Origin: Acinetobacter larvae
Lineage (GTDB): Bacteria > Pseudomonadota > Gammaproteobacteria > Pseudomonadales > Moraxellaceae
Assembly: GCF_001704115.1 (NCBI RefSeq)
Contig: NZ_CP016895.1
Coordinates: 1,860,001 to 1,924,000 of the forward strand
Direction of reading: 5' to 3'
DNA length: 64,000 bases
Shown: in pieces, positions 54,173 to 63,269 of the stretch
Layout: the number at the start of each line of letters is the position of its first letter
Numbering within the stretch: the first letter of the stretch is position 1
Program-made: the position numbers and the translations under genes
The notes under the pieces: model-generated
Told to the model about the DNA's origin: nothing
The model's database searches: none
The model's input: only the letters and a program-made list of their open reading frames with translations

Positions 54173-55006
54173 ATGTCATTGCTCACCCAAGATCAGATTT
54201 GCCAACAGATCATACAAGCCCATCATGATTTAATCGTACAACAACCCTTGGTACACTGTATTACCAATCATGTTGCTTCGAATTATGTTGCCAACGTCTT
54301 ATTGGCAGCAGGTGCTTCACCAGCAATGATTGACAACCCGCATGAAGCCGCCGCTTTTGCTTCGGTCAGTGCCGCACTCAGTATTAATCTTGGCACGCCA
54401 ACTGAACAACAGATGCAAGCGATACCTTTGGCCATACAGGCTGCCAAACAACAGCAACGCCCTTGGGTACTTGACCCTGTAGGCTATGGTGCTGTATTAC
54501 ATTGGCGCAGTCATATGGTCGATCAGTTACTCGACTTACATCCACAAGTGATTCGTGGTAATGCCTCTGAACTCAGTGCATTGGCAGGACAACAGATTGA
54601 ATCCAAAGGGGTTGACGCAAGCGTAGCCAGTGAACAAGTTTATCAGCACTGTCTAGGTTTATTGGCATATAGTGATTGTGTGGCTATTTCGGGTGCAGCA
54701 GATTATATCTTATGGGGTGCACAACACTGCTTAGTACGAGTAGATGGTGGTAGCGCTTTACAACCTCGCATAACAGCAACAGGTTGTGCTTTAGGAGCTT
54801 TGATTGCTGCCTATTGTGCGGTGGCAGAAGTTGGTATTGCTACCATTGCTGCACATGCCCATTTTGCCATTGCCGCACAACTGGCGGCACAACAACATCA
54901 ACATTTAGGTCACTTTGCAGTTGCATTCATGGACCACATTCAAAGTCTAGATGCACAGCAATTACAAAGCCATTTAAAGCTGCACTTAAGCCCTCTAAAA
55001 GACTAA
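54173..55006 (+). CDS. thiM: Hydroxyethylthiazole kinase
   Basis: The 277-residue enzyme phosphorylates 4-methyl-5-(2-hydroxyethyl)thiazole, a thiamine salvage step. Visible family features are PLVHCITNHVASNYVANVLLAAGASPAM near the N-terminus, VLDPVGYGA, IRGNASELSAL, and the anion-hole TATGCALGAL with the catalytic Cys. I chose the ATG at 54173 over a TTG 6 bp earlier. No thiE or thiD gene and no thiamine riboswitch is visible nearby, so the gene stands alone. Confidence 0.92.
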   Translation: MSLLTQDQICQQIIQAHHDLIVQQPLVHCITNHVASNYVANVLLAAGASPAMIDNPHEAAAFASVSAALSINLGTPTEQQMQAIPLAIQAAKQQQRPWVLDPVGYGAVLHWRSHMVDQLLDLHPQVIRGNASELSALAGQQIESKGVDASVASEQVYQHCLGLLAYSDCVAISGAADYILWGAQHCLVRVDGGSALQPRITATGCALGALIAAYCAVAEVGIATIAAHAHFAIAAQLAAQQHQHLGHFAVAFMDHIQSLDAQQLQSHLKLHLSPLKD

Positions 55007-55163
55007 ACTGGCAATGCAGTACATTTCACTCACAGAACTCAGGTATAATCCGCTGTTTGAAACATTTTTAGATTTGAAATAAAAGGGTCATCAAGGGCTT
55101 ACCATCAAATTGGTTTAACATCACCCCGCAATAGGGATTGGTTTTTTTAAATAGGTTGTTCTT

Positions 55164-55811
55164 ATGGCTGTAGAATTGAGTATGTTGCAACGTCTATGGG
55201 CTGAGCCAGAACTCATACCCTATCATTGCTGTGTACTGAGCTTATTTATTTTAAGTGCGGCTGAAATTGTTGGCTATTATATTAAATTACGTCCCAGTAC
55301 ATTTTTAAAACCGATATTACCGCAATGGATTAGTCAGTCGCCATTATTACAGATTAAATTTTCAAAAATCCTGATTTTGGTTTTTCTATTGCTTAATCTA
55401 AGTTTTGCAGGTTACTTTTTACAGTTTTGTATTTATGCATCACAACAACATTTTAGCCCGTGGTATTACACGATTATCCCTGCTTTAATTCTCGCGATTA
55501 TCTTTACCGTCTTTATGATCCACTGCTTAGATCAAGTGATTAAACCCAAAGTCACGACCAATGCAGTCAATTTAATCGGTCGTTTGGCCACGATCTCTAG
55601 TGGTAGTGCTCGACCAGGCTTCTCTGCTCAAGCGCGGGTACGCGATGAGTTTGGTCGTTTGCATTATGTTCAGGTTGAACCTGAGTTTGGCGAACTCGAG
55701 CTGCAATCACAAGTAATCTTAATCCGCCATATTCAAACCCACTATATTGCCAAGAAAGTCAGTGCATCAAATCATCTCTTTGGCTTAAAGGCCAAAGTAC
55801 CCTCTTTATAG
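55164..55811 (+). CDS. YqiJ-like membrane protein with C-terminal OB domain
   Basis: This 215-residue protein has three membrane helices (about 20-40, 70-95 and 108-128) and a C-terminal OB-fold domain with NLIGRLATISSGSARPGFSA and RVRDEFGRLHYVQV, as in the YqiJ/NfeD-related family. YqiJ is normally encoded next to the flotillin-like YqiK and takes part in membrane organisation. No flotillin gene follows here, so the protein is an orphan member or works with a distant partner. Confidence 0.75.
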   Translation: MAVELSMLQRLWAEPELIPYHCCVLSLFILSAAEIVGYYIKLRPSTFLKPILPQWISQSPLLQIKFSKILILVFLLLNLSFAGYFLQFCIYASQQHFSPWYYTIIPALILAIIFTVFMIHCLDQVIKPKVTTNAVNLIGRLATISSGSARPGFSAQARVRDEFGRLHYVQVEPEFGELELQSQVILIRHIQTHYIAKKVSASNHLFGLKAKVPSL

Positions 55812-55896
55812 CAATACGTAAAAGAACAATGCGCAAGAGAATAACATTCCAGCTTTGCTTAAATACTCAAGTTGCGCTTTATACCGTACCTCCCCA

Positions 55897-56370
55897 TTAC
55901 CAACGGTATTTGTCCCAGTTTTCAGGATTCGCCCAAAACTTGGCATTTAACCAATCGGGTACTTGTTTATAGGTCAAGATATTAAATTGCCAGCACTGCA
56001 ATGCATATTGCGCCGTATTTCCAGCGCTAGCATCCAGTAATTGCTGAAATCCTAAAGCACGTAATTGCGGGGTTTGCGCTTGATGGGCAATGAGCACAAT
56101 ACGTTTTGCCCATAAATCGCGTAATTTCACCAGTAACTGATTTTGCTGCGACAACGGCAACACGGTAAATTCTTCACTATAAAAAAATACCACAGCTAAA
56201 TCATATCGCTGAGTAAAGGGCAGATTTAACAGCTCAGATGCGTTAAAATGCTGCCATTGAATAGTATCTTGTTGGTATTGGACCTGTTGACCAATACAAA
56301 GTGCAGTTTGTATAGGCTGTTGTTGCGATAAATCGTCTAGCATAGAAGTGATGACCTGTTGCAAAGCCAT
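55897..56370 (-). CDS. DUF6231 family protein
   Basis: This 157-residue protein resembles the DUF6231 family, found in Pseudomonas and Acinetobacter: TRYDLAVVFF-like QRYDLAVVFFYSEE in the middle and a conserved Trp-rich tail (WLNAKFWANPENWDKYRW). The fold looks like a truncated methyltransferase-like Rossmann domain without a clear SAM motif. Its function is unknown. It is divergent from the DUF2797 gene with only 33 bp between the starts, a conserved pairing in related genomes. Confidence 0.7.
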   Translation of the reverse strand: MALQQVITSMLDDLSQQQPIQTALCIGQQVQYQQDTIQWQHFNASELLNLPFTQRYDLAVVFFYSEEFTVLPLSQQNQLLVKLRDLWAKRIVLIAHQAQTPQLRALGFQQLLDASAGNTAQYALQCWQFNILTYKQVPDWLNAKFWANPENWDKYRW

Positions 56371-56403
56371 AACTGCACCTCTTTTAAATGTGAGTATAAA
56401 CGT

Positions 56404-57276
56404 ATGGAACTACAAGGCATTTGTCATAAAATGCATGCAGCATTAATTCCTGCTAGTGTAACTGATCAAGCGACTCACACAGCACATGTAGAATATAAAT
56501 TTATTTTAGATCGTTCAGAAACCGAGCTTCCCTTTGCCCTTGGGCAATCGCTAGAAATTGAATGGACTGGAAAAATATACTGTGTTTCCTGTGGTGCAAA
56601 AACCTCCAAATCGTATGCACAAGGACATTGCTTTAAATGCTTTAAAACCAAAGCATCCTGCGATATGTGTATTATGAAACCCGAAACCTGTCATTATCAT
56701 CTTGGTACCTGCCGTGAAGAAAGTTTTGCTGAACAGGTTTGTTTCCAACCGCATATTGTCTATTTAGCCAATTCCAGTGCATTAAAAGTCGGTATTACCC
56801 GTTTGGGACAAATGCCTACCCGTTGGCTTGATCAAGGTGCAACACAAGCCTTACCGATTTTTAAAGTCGGTTCAAGACGTTTATCTGGGCAACTAGAAAT
56901 TTTATTTGGCACCCAAGTTGCCGATAAAACAGATTGGCGTAAATTACTCAAAGGTGAAGCTGAACCCATTGAATTACCAACCATTCGAGATGAGCTCATC
57001 AGCTCTTTTCAAGCGCAGATTGAAAAAATTCGTGATGAATTTAGCCAAAACTTACAGTTCAATGAAAGTATTGAAATCTTAGAGCAAGAACCAGCACGGC
57101 AATTTATCTATCCTGTTGCGCATTATCCTGAAAAGATTAAATCACATAATCTCGATAAAACCCCAGTCATCCGCGGAAAATTGCAAGGGATTAAGGGGCA
57201 ATATTTATTGCTCGATACTGGTGTGATTAATATCCGTAAATATACGGGCTATGAACTGATTATTCGGACTGAATAA
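56404..57276 (+). CDS. DUF2797 family protein
   Basis: The protein has 290 residues from the ATG at 56404. The N-terminal half holds a cysteine-rich block that probably binds zinc (CVSCGAKTSKSYAQGHCFKC, then CDMCIMKPETCHYH). It is followed by HIVYLANSSALKVGITRLGQ, a GIY-YIG-like segment with LKVGITR, and QGATQALPIFKV. The family's role is not established. The frame is open 15 codons further upstream but overlaps the divergent neighbour's start. Confidence 0.8.
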   Translation: MELQGICHKMHAALIPASVTDQATHTAHVEYKFILDRSETELPFALGQSLEIEWTGKIYCVSCGAKTSKSYAQGHCFKCFKTKASCDMCIMKPETCHYHLGTCREESFAEQVCFQPHIVYLANSSALKVGITRLGQMPTRWLDQGATQALPIFKVGSRRLSGQLEILFGTQVADKTDWRKLLKGEAEPIELPTIRDELISSFQAQIEKIRDEFSQNLQFNESIEILEQEPARQFIYPVAHYPEKIKSHNLDKTPVIRGKLQGIKGQYLLLDTGVINIRKYTGYELIIRTE

Positions 57277-57476
57277 GCCTTCACCTCACTGTACAATGCC
57301 TTGTGATAATCTTAGACGTCATTATAAGGTTTGATAAGGCATGTACGCCTTTCAATACCGCGCAATCGGTACGCGATTATCACGATCTTTGTATCGCTAA
57401 AATACATTCAACTTACTAAATACAACCTGCGACTCACCCCAAGATCAGGTTCTGTTTTCTTTTAGCTGGTCTTCCC

Positions 57477-57527
57477 TTTAAGCGCGTGTTTTCTTTAAGC
57501 TATTGTTTTATTTAAGCTCTTGTTTCC
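57477..57527. repeat. 17-bp degenerate tandem repeat x3
   Basis: Units TTTAAGCGCGTGTTTTC, TTTAAGCTATTGTTTTA and TTTAAGCTCTTGTTTCC are followed by a partial TTTAAG. They lie between DUF2797 and lpxB, 28 bp past the lpxB 3' end. The unit resembles the array at 61142. Confidence 0.8.
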
Positions 57528-57555
57528 TTTAAGATTAGCCCTCTGCATGGCGCTC

Positions 57556-58725
57556 CTATAATAACTGCATAATGGCCTGTACTGGATCTTCACTATTGCC
57601 TGCCAATAACTGTTTATGCATGCTTTTAAACTGCATGACTTGAATTTGTGCTTTTTCAATATGCATAAGCAACTCAATTTCATGCGCTAAATTTTCTGCT
57701 GTGGCATCTTGCTGTATTAGCTCTTGAATAACTTTTTTACCACCAATAATATTAGGCAGAGCATAATATTGAATCTTCACCAGCAATTTAACAATCCAAT
57801 AGGTCAACCAATTTAATTTATAAAAACTTACCATGGGACGATGTAATAGCATCGCTTCTAAAGTCGCTGTACCTGAAGCCAAGGCAATAATATCTGCGGC
57901 ATTCATGACTTGACGCCCAATTTTCAACTCCGCTTGGCTATTTTCAAATACATGCACATGTTTACGCAATGCTTCAGGATACTGATCCAACAACGCTTCG
58001 ATTTGTTCTAAACGTGCCTGATTAATGGCAGGCACAATAAACTGGGTTTGTGGGTATTTCTGAAATATCAAATGGGCAGCATCAAATAATACCGGTCCTA
58101 GTCGCTCGACTTCCCCACGGCGACTCCCAGGCAATAAAGCAATATGCTGTTGGTGTGCATCCAGTCCCAATTCTGTTTTTGCCTCAGCAATGGGGTTATG
58201 CAGTGGCAGCTCACTCGCCAGAGGATGCCCAACAAATGCTGCAGGCACATCAAACTGCTGATAAAAACTTTTTTCAAAGGGCAATAAACACAATACCAAA
58301 TCGATGCTGGCTTTAATGCCATGAACACGCCCTTGACGCCAAGCCCATACTGATGGGCTAACATACTGCACGGTCTTGGTGGGCAAATGCTTTTGTTTTA
58401 TTTCTTTAGACAAACGCAAATTAAAATCTGGGGCATCAATGCCTATAAAAATATCAATCGGATTTTTCTGCCAACGCTCAACCAGATCATCTCGAATAGC
58501 ATAGAATTTTTTTAAATCTTTGAGCACTTCTACGATGCCCATCACTGCAAAGATGTCCATGTCGTAAAAGCTATTGAAGCCAGCAGCGATCATTTGTGGG
58601 CCGCCAACCCCTTCAAACTCAACCTCTATGCCTTGCGCTTGAAAGCTACGCATTAATTTTACGCCCAGCGTATCTCCCGATACCTCTCCGACTACAATTC
58701 CTATTCTTAGTTTGCGTTTGCTCAA
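57556..58725 (-). CDS. lpxB: Lipid-A-disaccharide synthase
   Basis: This GT-B glycosyltransferase of about 389 residues condenses UDP-2,3-diacylglucosamine with lipid X to form the lipid A disaccharide at the inner-membrane surface. Family features are IGIVVGEVSGDTLG, EFEGVGGPQMIAAGF, QYVSPSVWAWRQGR and ALLPGSRRGEVERL. I favour a TTG start at 58725 because GAGGGG lies 6 nt before it. An ATG at 58749 in the same frame has no ribosome site, and the longer frame (to 58857) has no family resemblance. Confidence 0.95.
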   Translation of the reverse strand: MSKRKLRIGIVVGEVSGDTLGVKLMRSFQAQGIEVEFEGVGGPQMIAAGFNSFYDMDIFAVMGIVEVLKDLKKFYAIRDDLVERWQKNPIDIFIGIDAPDFNLRLSKEIKQKHLPTKTVQYVSPSVWAWRQGRVHGIKASIDLVLCLLPFEKSFYQQFDVPAAFVGHPLASELPLHNPIAEAKTELGLDAHQQHIALLPGSRRGEVERLGPVLFDAAHLIFQKYPQTQFIVPAINQARLEQIEALLDQYPEALRKHVHVFENSQAELKIGRQVMNAADIIALASGTATLEAMLLHRPMVSFYKLNWLTYWIVKLLVKIQYYALPNIIGGKKVIQELIQQDATAENLAHEIELLMHIEKAQIQVMQFKSMHKQLLAGNSEDPVQAIMQLL

Positions 58726-58978
58726 GACAATCCCCTCATCATGCAGCATGGCAGTGTAACATAGCGCACCTGAGCACAGCCAAACATTAGCAATAATTTG
58801 TATATTATGCTTGCTGTTAACCACACATACCTGATCAATCCGCATCACGCGGCGCATAAAAATAGCAGATCTAAGGTTTTAGCATTTTTTATCATAAGTT
58901 AATCAACAATCAAGAAAACTATTGCACTCAAAAAGCCATACCATAAGCCGTTTTTTTAATTCTAAAGCGTCACTACAA

Positions 58979-59788
58979 ATGATTGATGCAATTCAATATA
59001 TTGCGGCTGGTGTGCTGGTCGGCTTTTGCGTAGGCATTACCGGTGTTGGCGGTGGTTCGCTCATGACCCCCATCTTAATTAGCTTATTTAAAATCGAACC
59101 GCATATCGCAATTGGTACGGATTTACTGTACGCCGCGATCTCGAAATTCTGTGGCTCCACGGTGCATGCCAGTAAACTTAATGTTGTCTGGCCCATTGTA
59201 TTTTGGCTGGCACTGGGCAGTATTCCCGCATCTTTTTTAACCCACTGGGTACTAGAAAACTATTTAAGCCAGTCAAGTCAATATAAAACCGTATTAACCT
59301 CAGTTCTTGGTTTTATGCTCACCCTGACTGGTATATCGATTATTTTTCGTAGTCAAATAGAGCGTCTCGTAGCACGCTGGCGTAAAGATGCCAGTGCAAC
59401 GACGTTGCAGCAACGTGAACAAATTTTAGCGCAACGTCGCCCCTATATTGTGATCATGGGTATTGTATTGGGAGTATCGGTCACCTTATCTTCAGTCGGT
59501 GCTGGGGCTTTTGGTGTCATGGCTTTGATTTTAATGTTTCCAAATCTGCCCATGATCCGTATTATTGGTACCGATGTAGCGCACGCAGTATTACTGACCT
59601 TGGCAGCAGGACTGGCGCATTTGTCCTCAGGAAATGTGGATTTTAAATTGCTCGGTTGGCTATTATGCGGCTCGATTCCTGCGATTATCATTGGAACTTT
59701 GGTTAGTTCACGCTTACCAGAGAAGCTGATTCGTAAGCTGCTAGGTATTACTTTATTATTGTTAGGCATTAACTTCATTTTGCGTTAA
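58979..59788 (+). CDS. TauE/SafE-family (sulfite exporter-like) permease
   Basis: The protein has 269 residues from the ATG at 58979, with about eight membrane helices. The N-terminus AAGVLVGFCVGITGVGGGSL and the repeat VTLSSVGAGAFGVMAL form the two TauE/SafE half-motifs. Members move small organic sulfonates, sulfite or related anions, but the substrate here is unknown. No sulfonate-metabolism gene is adjacent. A longer frame begins at 58922 with a non-ATG codon. The ATG is preferred because the hydrophobic part starts directly after it. Confidence 0.85.
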   Translation: MIDAIQYIAAGVLVGFCVGITGVGGGSLMTPILISLFKIEPHIAIGTDLLYAAISKFCGSTVHASKLNVVWPIVFWLALGSIPASFLTHWVLENYLSQSSQYKTVLTSVLGFMLTLTGISIIFRSQIERLVARWRKDASATTLQQREQILAQRRPYIVIMGIVLGVSVTLSSVGAGAFGVMALILMFPNLPMIRIIGTDVAHAVLLTLAAGLAHLSSGNVDFKLLGWLLCGSIPAIIIGTLVSSRLPEKLIRKLLGITLLLLGINFILR

Positions 59789-59938
59789 AGCGTCGAGTTA
59801 GCCAATTTCAGCCATGGCACAATCCCTTAAGATGTTGGTCGATCCATCATATTAAAGCGGTTTTTAAGGGAAATATTCACGATCTTGGTATATTTAGTAC
59901 ATGTTGCACTAGTTAAACCCAGATCAAATCGTGCTATA

Positions 59939-59967
59939 TTCGAACTACTCGCAAACTTTTGTATAAT
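59939..59967 (+). promoter_or_regulatory. Candidate promoter of the DAHP synthase gene
   Basis: A perfect TATAAT at 59962-59967 lies 17 bp after a weak -35 (TTCGAA). The start codon is only 18 bp beyond the -10 box, so the leader would be very short and leave no room for an attenuator. Confidence 0.35.
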
Positions 59968-59985
59968 CTAATACCAGTGACGGCA

Positions 59986-61077
59986 ATGAATACACTTGAG
60001 TCTAATCCTATACATCAATCTCAAATTGATGATGTGAATGTTCAAAGCATTCAACCTTTAATTACTCCTGCACAACTTAAATTAGAACTGCCATTAAATG
60101 ACGCAGCTTACCAATGTGTATTACATGGTCGTGAAACTGTCCGTAATATTCTTGATGGCACAGATAAACGTCTTTTCGTGGTCATTGGCCCCTGTTCCAT
60201 CCATGATCCTGTTGCGGCACATGAATATGCTGAACGTCTAAAAGCTCTCAGTGAAAAAGTAAAAGATACTTTATTTATTATTATGCGGGTTTATTTTGAA
60301 AAACCCCGTACCACGGTTGGCTGGAAAGGTCTGATTAATGATCCAGATATGAATGACTCTTTTAATATCGAAAAAGGGCTACGTATTGGACGTAAATTAT
60401 TATTAGAACTCAACCAAAAAGGTTTGGCTTGTGCCACCGAAGCACTAGATCCAAACTCACCGCAGTATTATCAAGATTTAATTTCATGGTCGGCAATTGG
60501 TGCACGTACGACCGAGAGCCAAACACACCGTGAAATGTCTTCAGGACTATCTTCGCCTGTGGGCTTTAAAAATGGTACTGATGGTGGTTTAACGGTTGCC
60601 ACCAATGCCATGCAATCGGTCAAACACGGTCATAGTTTTTTAGGGCTAAATGACCAAGGTCAAGTATCGATTATTCGGACCAAAGGTAACCCTTATGCCC
60701 ACGTGGTACTCCGTGGTGGGAATGGCAAACCGAACTATGATGCTGGCTCAGTGGCAGATGCAGAACAAGCGTTGAACAAAGCCAAAGTCAGCAATAAAAT
60801 CATGATTGACACCAGTCATGCCAATTCCAACAAAGATCCGTATTTGCAACCTTTGGTGCTTAAAAACATCACTGAACAAATTCAAAATGGCAATAAATCT
60901 ATTGTTGGGATTATGGTTGAAAGTCATCTCAAAGGTGGTCGTCAAGACATTCCAGCCGATTTAAAAGATTTAGAATATGGTAAATCTGTGACCGATGGCT
61001 GTATTGATTGGGAAACCACTGAACAAGCTTTGCTTGAAATGGATGCAGCCTTAAAAGATATTTTAGCGACACGTTAA
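59986..61077 (+). CDS. aroG: 3-deoxy-7-phosphoheptulonate synthase (DAHP synthase, class I)
   Basis: The 363-residue enzyme joins phosphoenolpyruvate and erythrose 4-phosphate, the first step of aromatic amino acid synthesis. Features are LFVVIGPCSIHDPVAA, VYFEKPRTTVGWKGLINDP, VLRGGNGKPNYD and MIDTSHANSNKD, with metal ligands Cys, His, Glu and Asp. The N-terminal extension of about 40 residues carries the feedback-control region in this class. Which amino acid inhibits it (AroG, AroF or AroH type) cannot be settled by eye, so the symbol is provisional. A terminator follows. Confidence 0.9.
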   Translation: MNTLESNPIHQSQIDDVNVQSIQPLITPAQLKLELPLNDAAYQCVLHGRETVRNILDGTDKRLFVVIGPCSIHDPVAAHEYAERLKALSEKVKDTLFIIMRVYFEKPRTTVGWKGLINDPDMNDSFNIEKGLRIGRKLLLELNQKGLACATEALDPNSPQYYQDLISWSAIGARTTESQTHREMSSGLSSPVGFKNGTDGGLTVATNAMQSVKHGHSFLGLNDQGQVSIIRTKGNPYAHVVLRGGNGKPNYDAGSVADAEQALNKAKVSNKIMIDTSHANSNKDPYLQPLVLKNITEQIQNGNKSIVGIMVESHLKGGRQDIPADLKDLEYGKSVTDGCIDWETTEQALLEMDAALKDILATR

Positions 61078-61087
61078 TGATTACGTT

Positions 61088-61121
61088 ATAACGCCATCCC
61101 CGTGATGGCGTTATTCTTTTT
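61088..61121 (+). terminator. Intrinsic terminator of DAHP synthase gene
   Basis: ATAACGCCATC and GATGGCGTTAT form an 11-bp perfect stem with a 5-nt loop, followed by TCTTTTT, 10 bp after the stop codon. Confidence 0.92.
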
Positions 61122-61141
61122 AAGCGATGTCTCTGTGTAAT

Positions 61142-61209
61142 ACTGGTTTCTTTAAAATACCGGTTTCTTTAAAGTGCCTGCTTTTTTTAAATACGGGTTT
61201 TCTTTTACA
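61142..61209. repeat. 17-bp degenerate tandem repeat x4
   Basis: Units ACTGGTTTCTTTAAAAT, ACCGGTTTCTTTAAAGT, GCCTGCTTTTTTTAAAT and a fourth decayed copy lie downstream of the DAHP synthase terminator. Period and the core TTTCTTTAAA match the array at 57477. Confidence 0.85.
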
Positions 61210-61300
61210 TAAACCGCTATGACAAGTCACTTTGGACTTGCTTTTATGCCACCAATTCAGGTCTACTGAATTTATATTGTTTTAACAATTTAGTTTAATT

Positions 61301-61834
61301 ATGTGCGACGATCTCGAACAACAACTTTGCCAATGTCCAGACTTTCAATATATTCATCAGCATTTATTCAGTTCTAAGCAACTGCCAACATCGGCATGGG
61401 CATTACTCAAAGCTTATGGTATTGATAGTGTCATCGACATTGATTTTGCTACGGCATCGACGACCAGCAAAACAGCCTGTGATCGGGATTGTGTCGATGC
61501 TGGGCTCAAATATATCCATATTCCGCTTGATCTTAGCCAACCAGCAGATGAACAATGTTTATTGATCTTAGATTTGATCGATTATATTAGCCGAGAAAAA
61601 ATGCTTTGGTTACAGGGTAATACTCAGATTGTATCCTGCTTACTCTACCTCTACCGTTTGCATTATTTACAGTTTGACATCGCTGAAGCCGATGCTTGTC
61701 TACAACAACACTGGCAACCCGACGCAACATGGACAGGATTGATGCATGTGATTGGTCTGCAGCTACAAGGGCGTAAAGCCACCCAAGAGCTGCAACAAAC
61801 CTTAGCACAAGTGGAACAAGCGCATGATGCCTAA
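61301..61834 (+). CDS. Tyrosine-phosphatase-fold protein lacking the catalytic Cys
   Basis: This 177-residue protein resembles DSP-like phosphatases of the DUF442/beta-lactamase-hydrolase-like group: GIDSVIDIDFAT, then AGLKYIHIPLDLSQP, then a helix IVSCLLYLYRLHYL. The P-loop position, normally HCxxxxR-V, reads LWLQGNTQIVS. The nucleophilic cysteine and the arginine are therefore missing and the protein is probably a pseudophosphatase. The start MCDDLEQQLCQC is Cys-rich. The gene stands alone and converges on ispF. Confidence 0.55.
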   Translation: MCDDLEQQLCQCPDFQYIHQHLFSSKQLPTSAWALLKAYGIDSVIDIDFATASTTSKTACDRDCVDAGLKYIHIPLDLSQPADEQCLLILDLIDYISREKMLWLQGNTQIVSCLLYLYRLHYLQFDIAEADACLQQHWQPDATWTGLMHVIGLQLQGRKATQELQQTLAQVEQAHDA

Positions 61835-61894
61835 TTATGACCCAATACAGTTGCTCTGCCTAAAAGCATAAGCGATCGTCCGCTCAGCAGCATC

Positions 61895-62380
61895 TTACTG
61901 TTGGCGTAATAACACTGTTGCTGTTGCCATAATGCCCTCTTGACGCCCAGTAAAACCCAGTTTTTCTGTCGTAGTGGCTTTGATACTAATCTGTGTAACA
62001 TCGACATTGAGCACATTGGCAATACTTTGCCGCATACTCAAATTGTGTGCGGCCAATTTAGGGCGCTCACAGGCAACGGTAATATCAGCATTATTCAGCT
62101 GATAACCACGATCTAAAATCAATTGATAAACATGTTGTAATAACTTACGGCTGTCTGCGCCTTTAAATTGCGGATCAGTATCGGGAAAGTGCTGACCGAT
62201 ATCGCCCAAAGCCAATGCACCCAGTAAGGCATCACTTAAGGCGTGTAATACCACATCACCATCAGAATGCGCTTTCAAACCATGGGTATGTGCGATTTTT
62301 ATGCCCGCTAAAGTAATAAAATCGCCGTCAGTAAAGGCATGTACATCGATCCCCTGACCAATACGAATGGGTAACATCAT
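61895..62380 (-). CDS. ispF: 2-C-methyl-D-erythritol 2,4-cyclodiphosphate synthase
   Basis: The 161-residue trimeric enzyme cyclises CDP-methylerythritol phosphate in the MEP isoprenoid pathway. Zinc ligands are in [11 protein letters not shown] (Asp, His) and the second His is in [37 protein letters not shown] and [18 protein letters not shown] are also conserved. The length matches E. coli (159). The ispD gene is not adjacent. Confidence 0.97.
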   Translation of the reverse strand: MMLPIRIGQGIDVHAFTDGDFITLAGIKIAHTHGLKAHSDGDVVLHALSDALLGALALGDIGQHFPDTDPQFKGADSRKLLQHVYQLILDRGYQLNNADITVACERPKLAAHNLSMRQSIANVLNVDVTQISIKATTTEKLGFTGRQEGIMATATVLLRQQ

Positions 62381-62508
62381 AGAATGCTCCTTTTTAAATT
62401 GATTATTGCCCTATAACCTTGTAATCATACTTTCTCTTTCGCTATAGTAAGTACGCAACATTAATGAAAGTATAAGCGATCATGCTGTTAAAAACTGATT
62501 ATCCGTCT

Positions 62509-63135
62509 ATGAAAAAGATTTTTAGCCTATTTTTTGTCGCTAGTTTAGGATTCGCAACCCATTCAACCTATGCAGCTTCATGTAAACTGGGTGATCAGAT
62601 AGTACAAGATCAACCCCTTTGCATCGCAGACTTAGACTTACAGCGTAAAGCGCTCAATGAACAGTTACTCGCTGCCAGCTTGGTCAGTGATGCACCAAAT
62701 CAACTTTTACGTGATAGCCAAAGCGCATGGTTGCAGCGTGTACGTCAATGTAAAAGCTTGACTTGCCGCAAGCAACAATTTGAACAGCGTGTTGATGAAC
62801 TTAATTTTTATACCTCAATGAATCAAAGTATGACCCTACATTATTTTAAATTTAATCAGGGCAATCTCAGCTATCCTGCGATTCAGTTACGTATTCATCA
62901 GCTCAATAAAAACCGTATCAAAATTGAGGGGTTTTCCTATCAAAATCCCAATAATCTCCCGGAACAGCAAGTGATTAATCTCACGGCGTATACCACACCT
63001 GAACAAAAACAACGTATTCGTGATAATGATTCAGGCTGCCAATACCAATTACAATTTGACAAAGCACTACTACAGATCAAATCCGAGCAAAAGAGCTGTA
63101 ATCGTTTTGTTGGCTATTATCGTCTTTATGATTAG
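62509..63135 (+). CDS. Exported Cys-containing protein, LprI/DUF1311-like
   Basis: The protein has 208 residues from the ATG at 62509 with a signal peptide, MKKIFSLFFVASLGFATHS ... YAA. A Cys-containing helical segment follows (RDSQSAWLQRVRQCKSLTC), which resembles DUF1311/LprI, a family that includes lysozyme inhibitors. The C-terminal half is beta-rich and contains two more cysteines. I chose the second Met because the signal peptide starts there. An ATG at 62482 is possible. The function is tentative. Confidence 0.6.
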   Translation: MKKIFSLFFVASLGFATHSTYAASCKLGDQIVQDQPLCIADLDLQRKALNEQLLAASLVSDAPNQLLRDSQSAWLQRVRQCKSLTCRKQQFEQRVDELNFYTSMNQSMTLHYFKFNQGNLSYPAIQLRIHQLNKNRIKIEGFSYQNPNNLPEQQVINLTAYTTPEQKQRIRDNDSGCQYQLQFDKALLQIKSEQKSCNRFVGYYRLYD

Positions 63136-63269
63136 CCACTACGCTCACGGAAGCAAGCCCAGTCATACACTCTATTGTATATGACTGGGATGACTAGGCT
63201 TTGATCATCGCTTTAAAAATACACCGGACATAAAGATAAGTATTTGATTGAATGGAGCATAGGTAAAAT

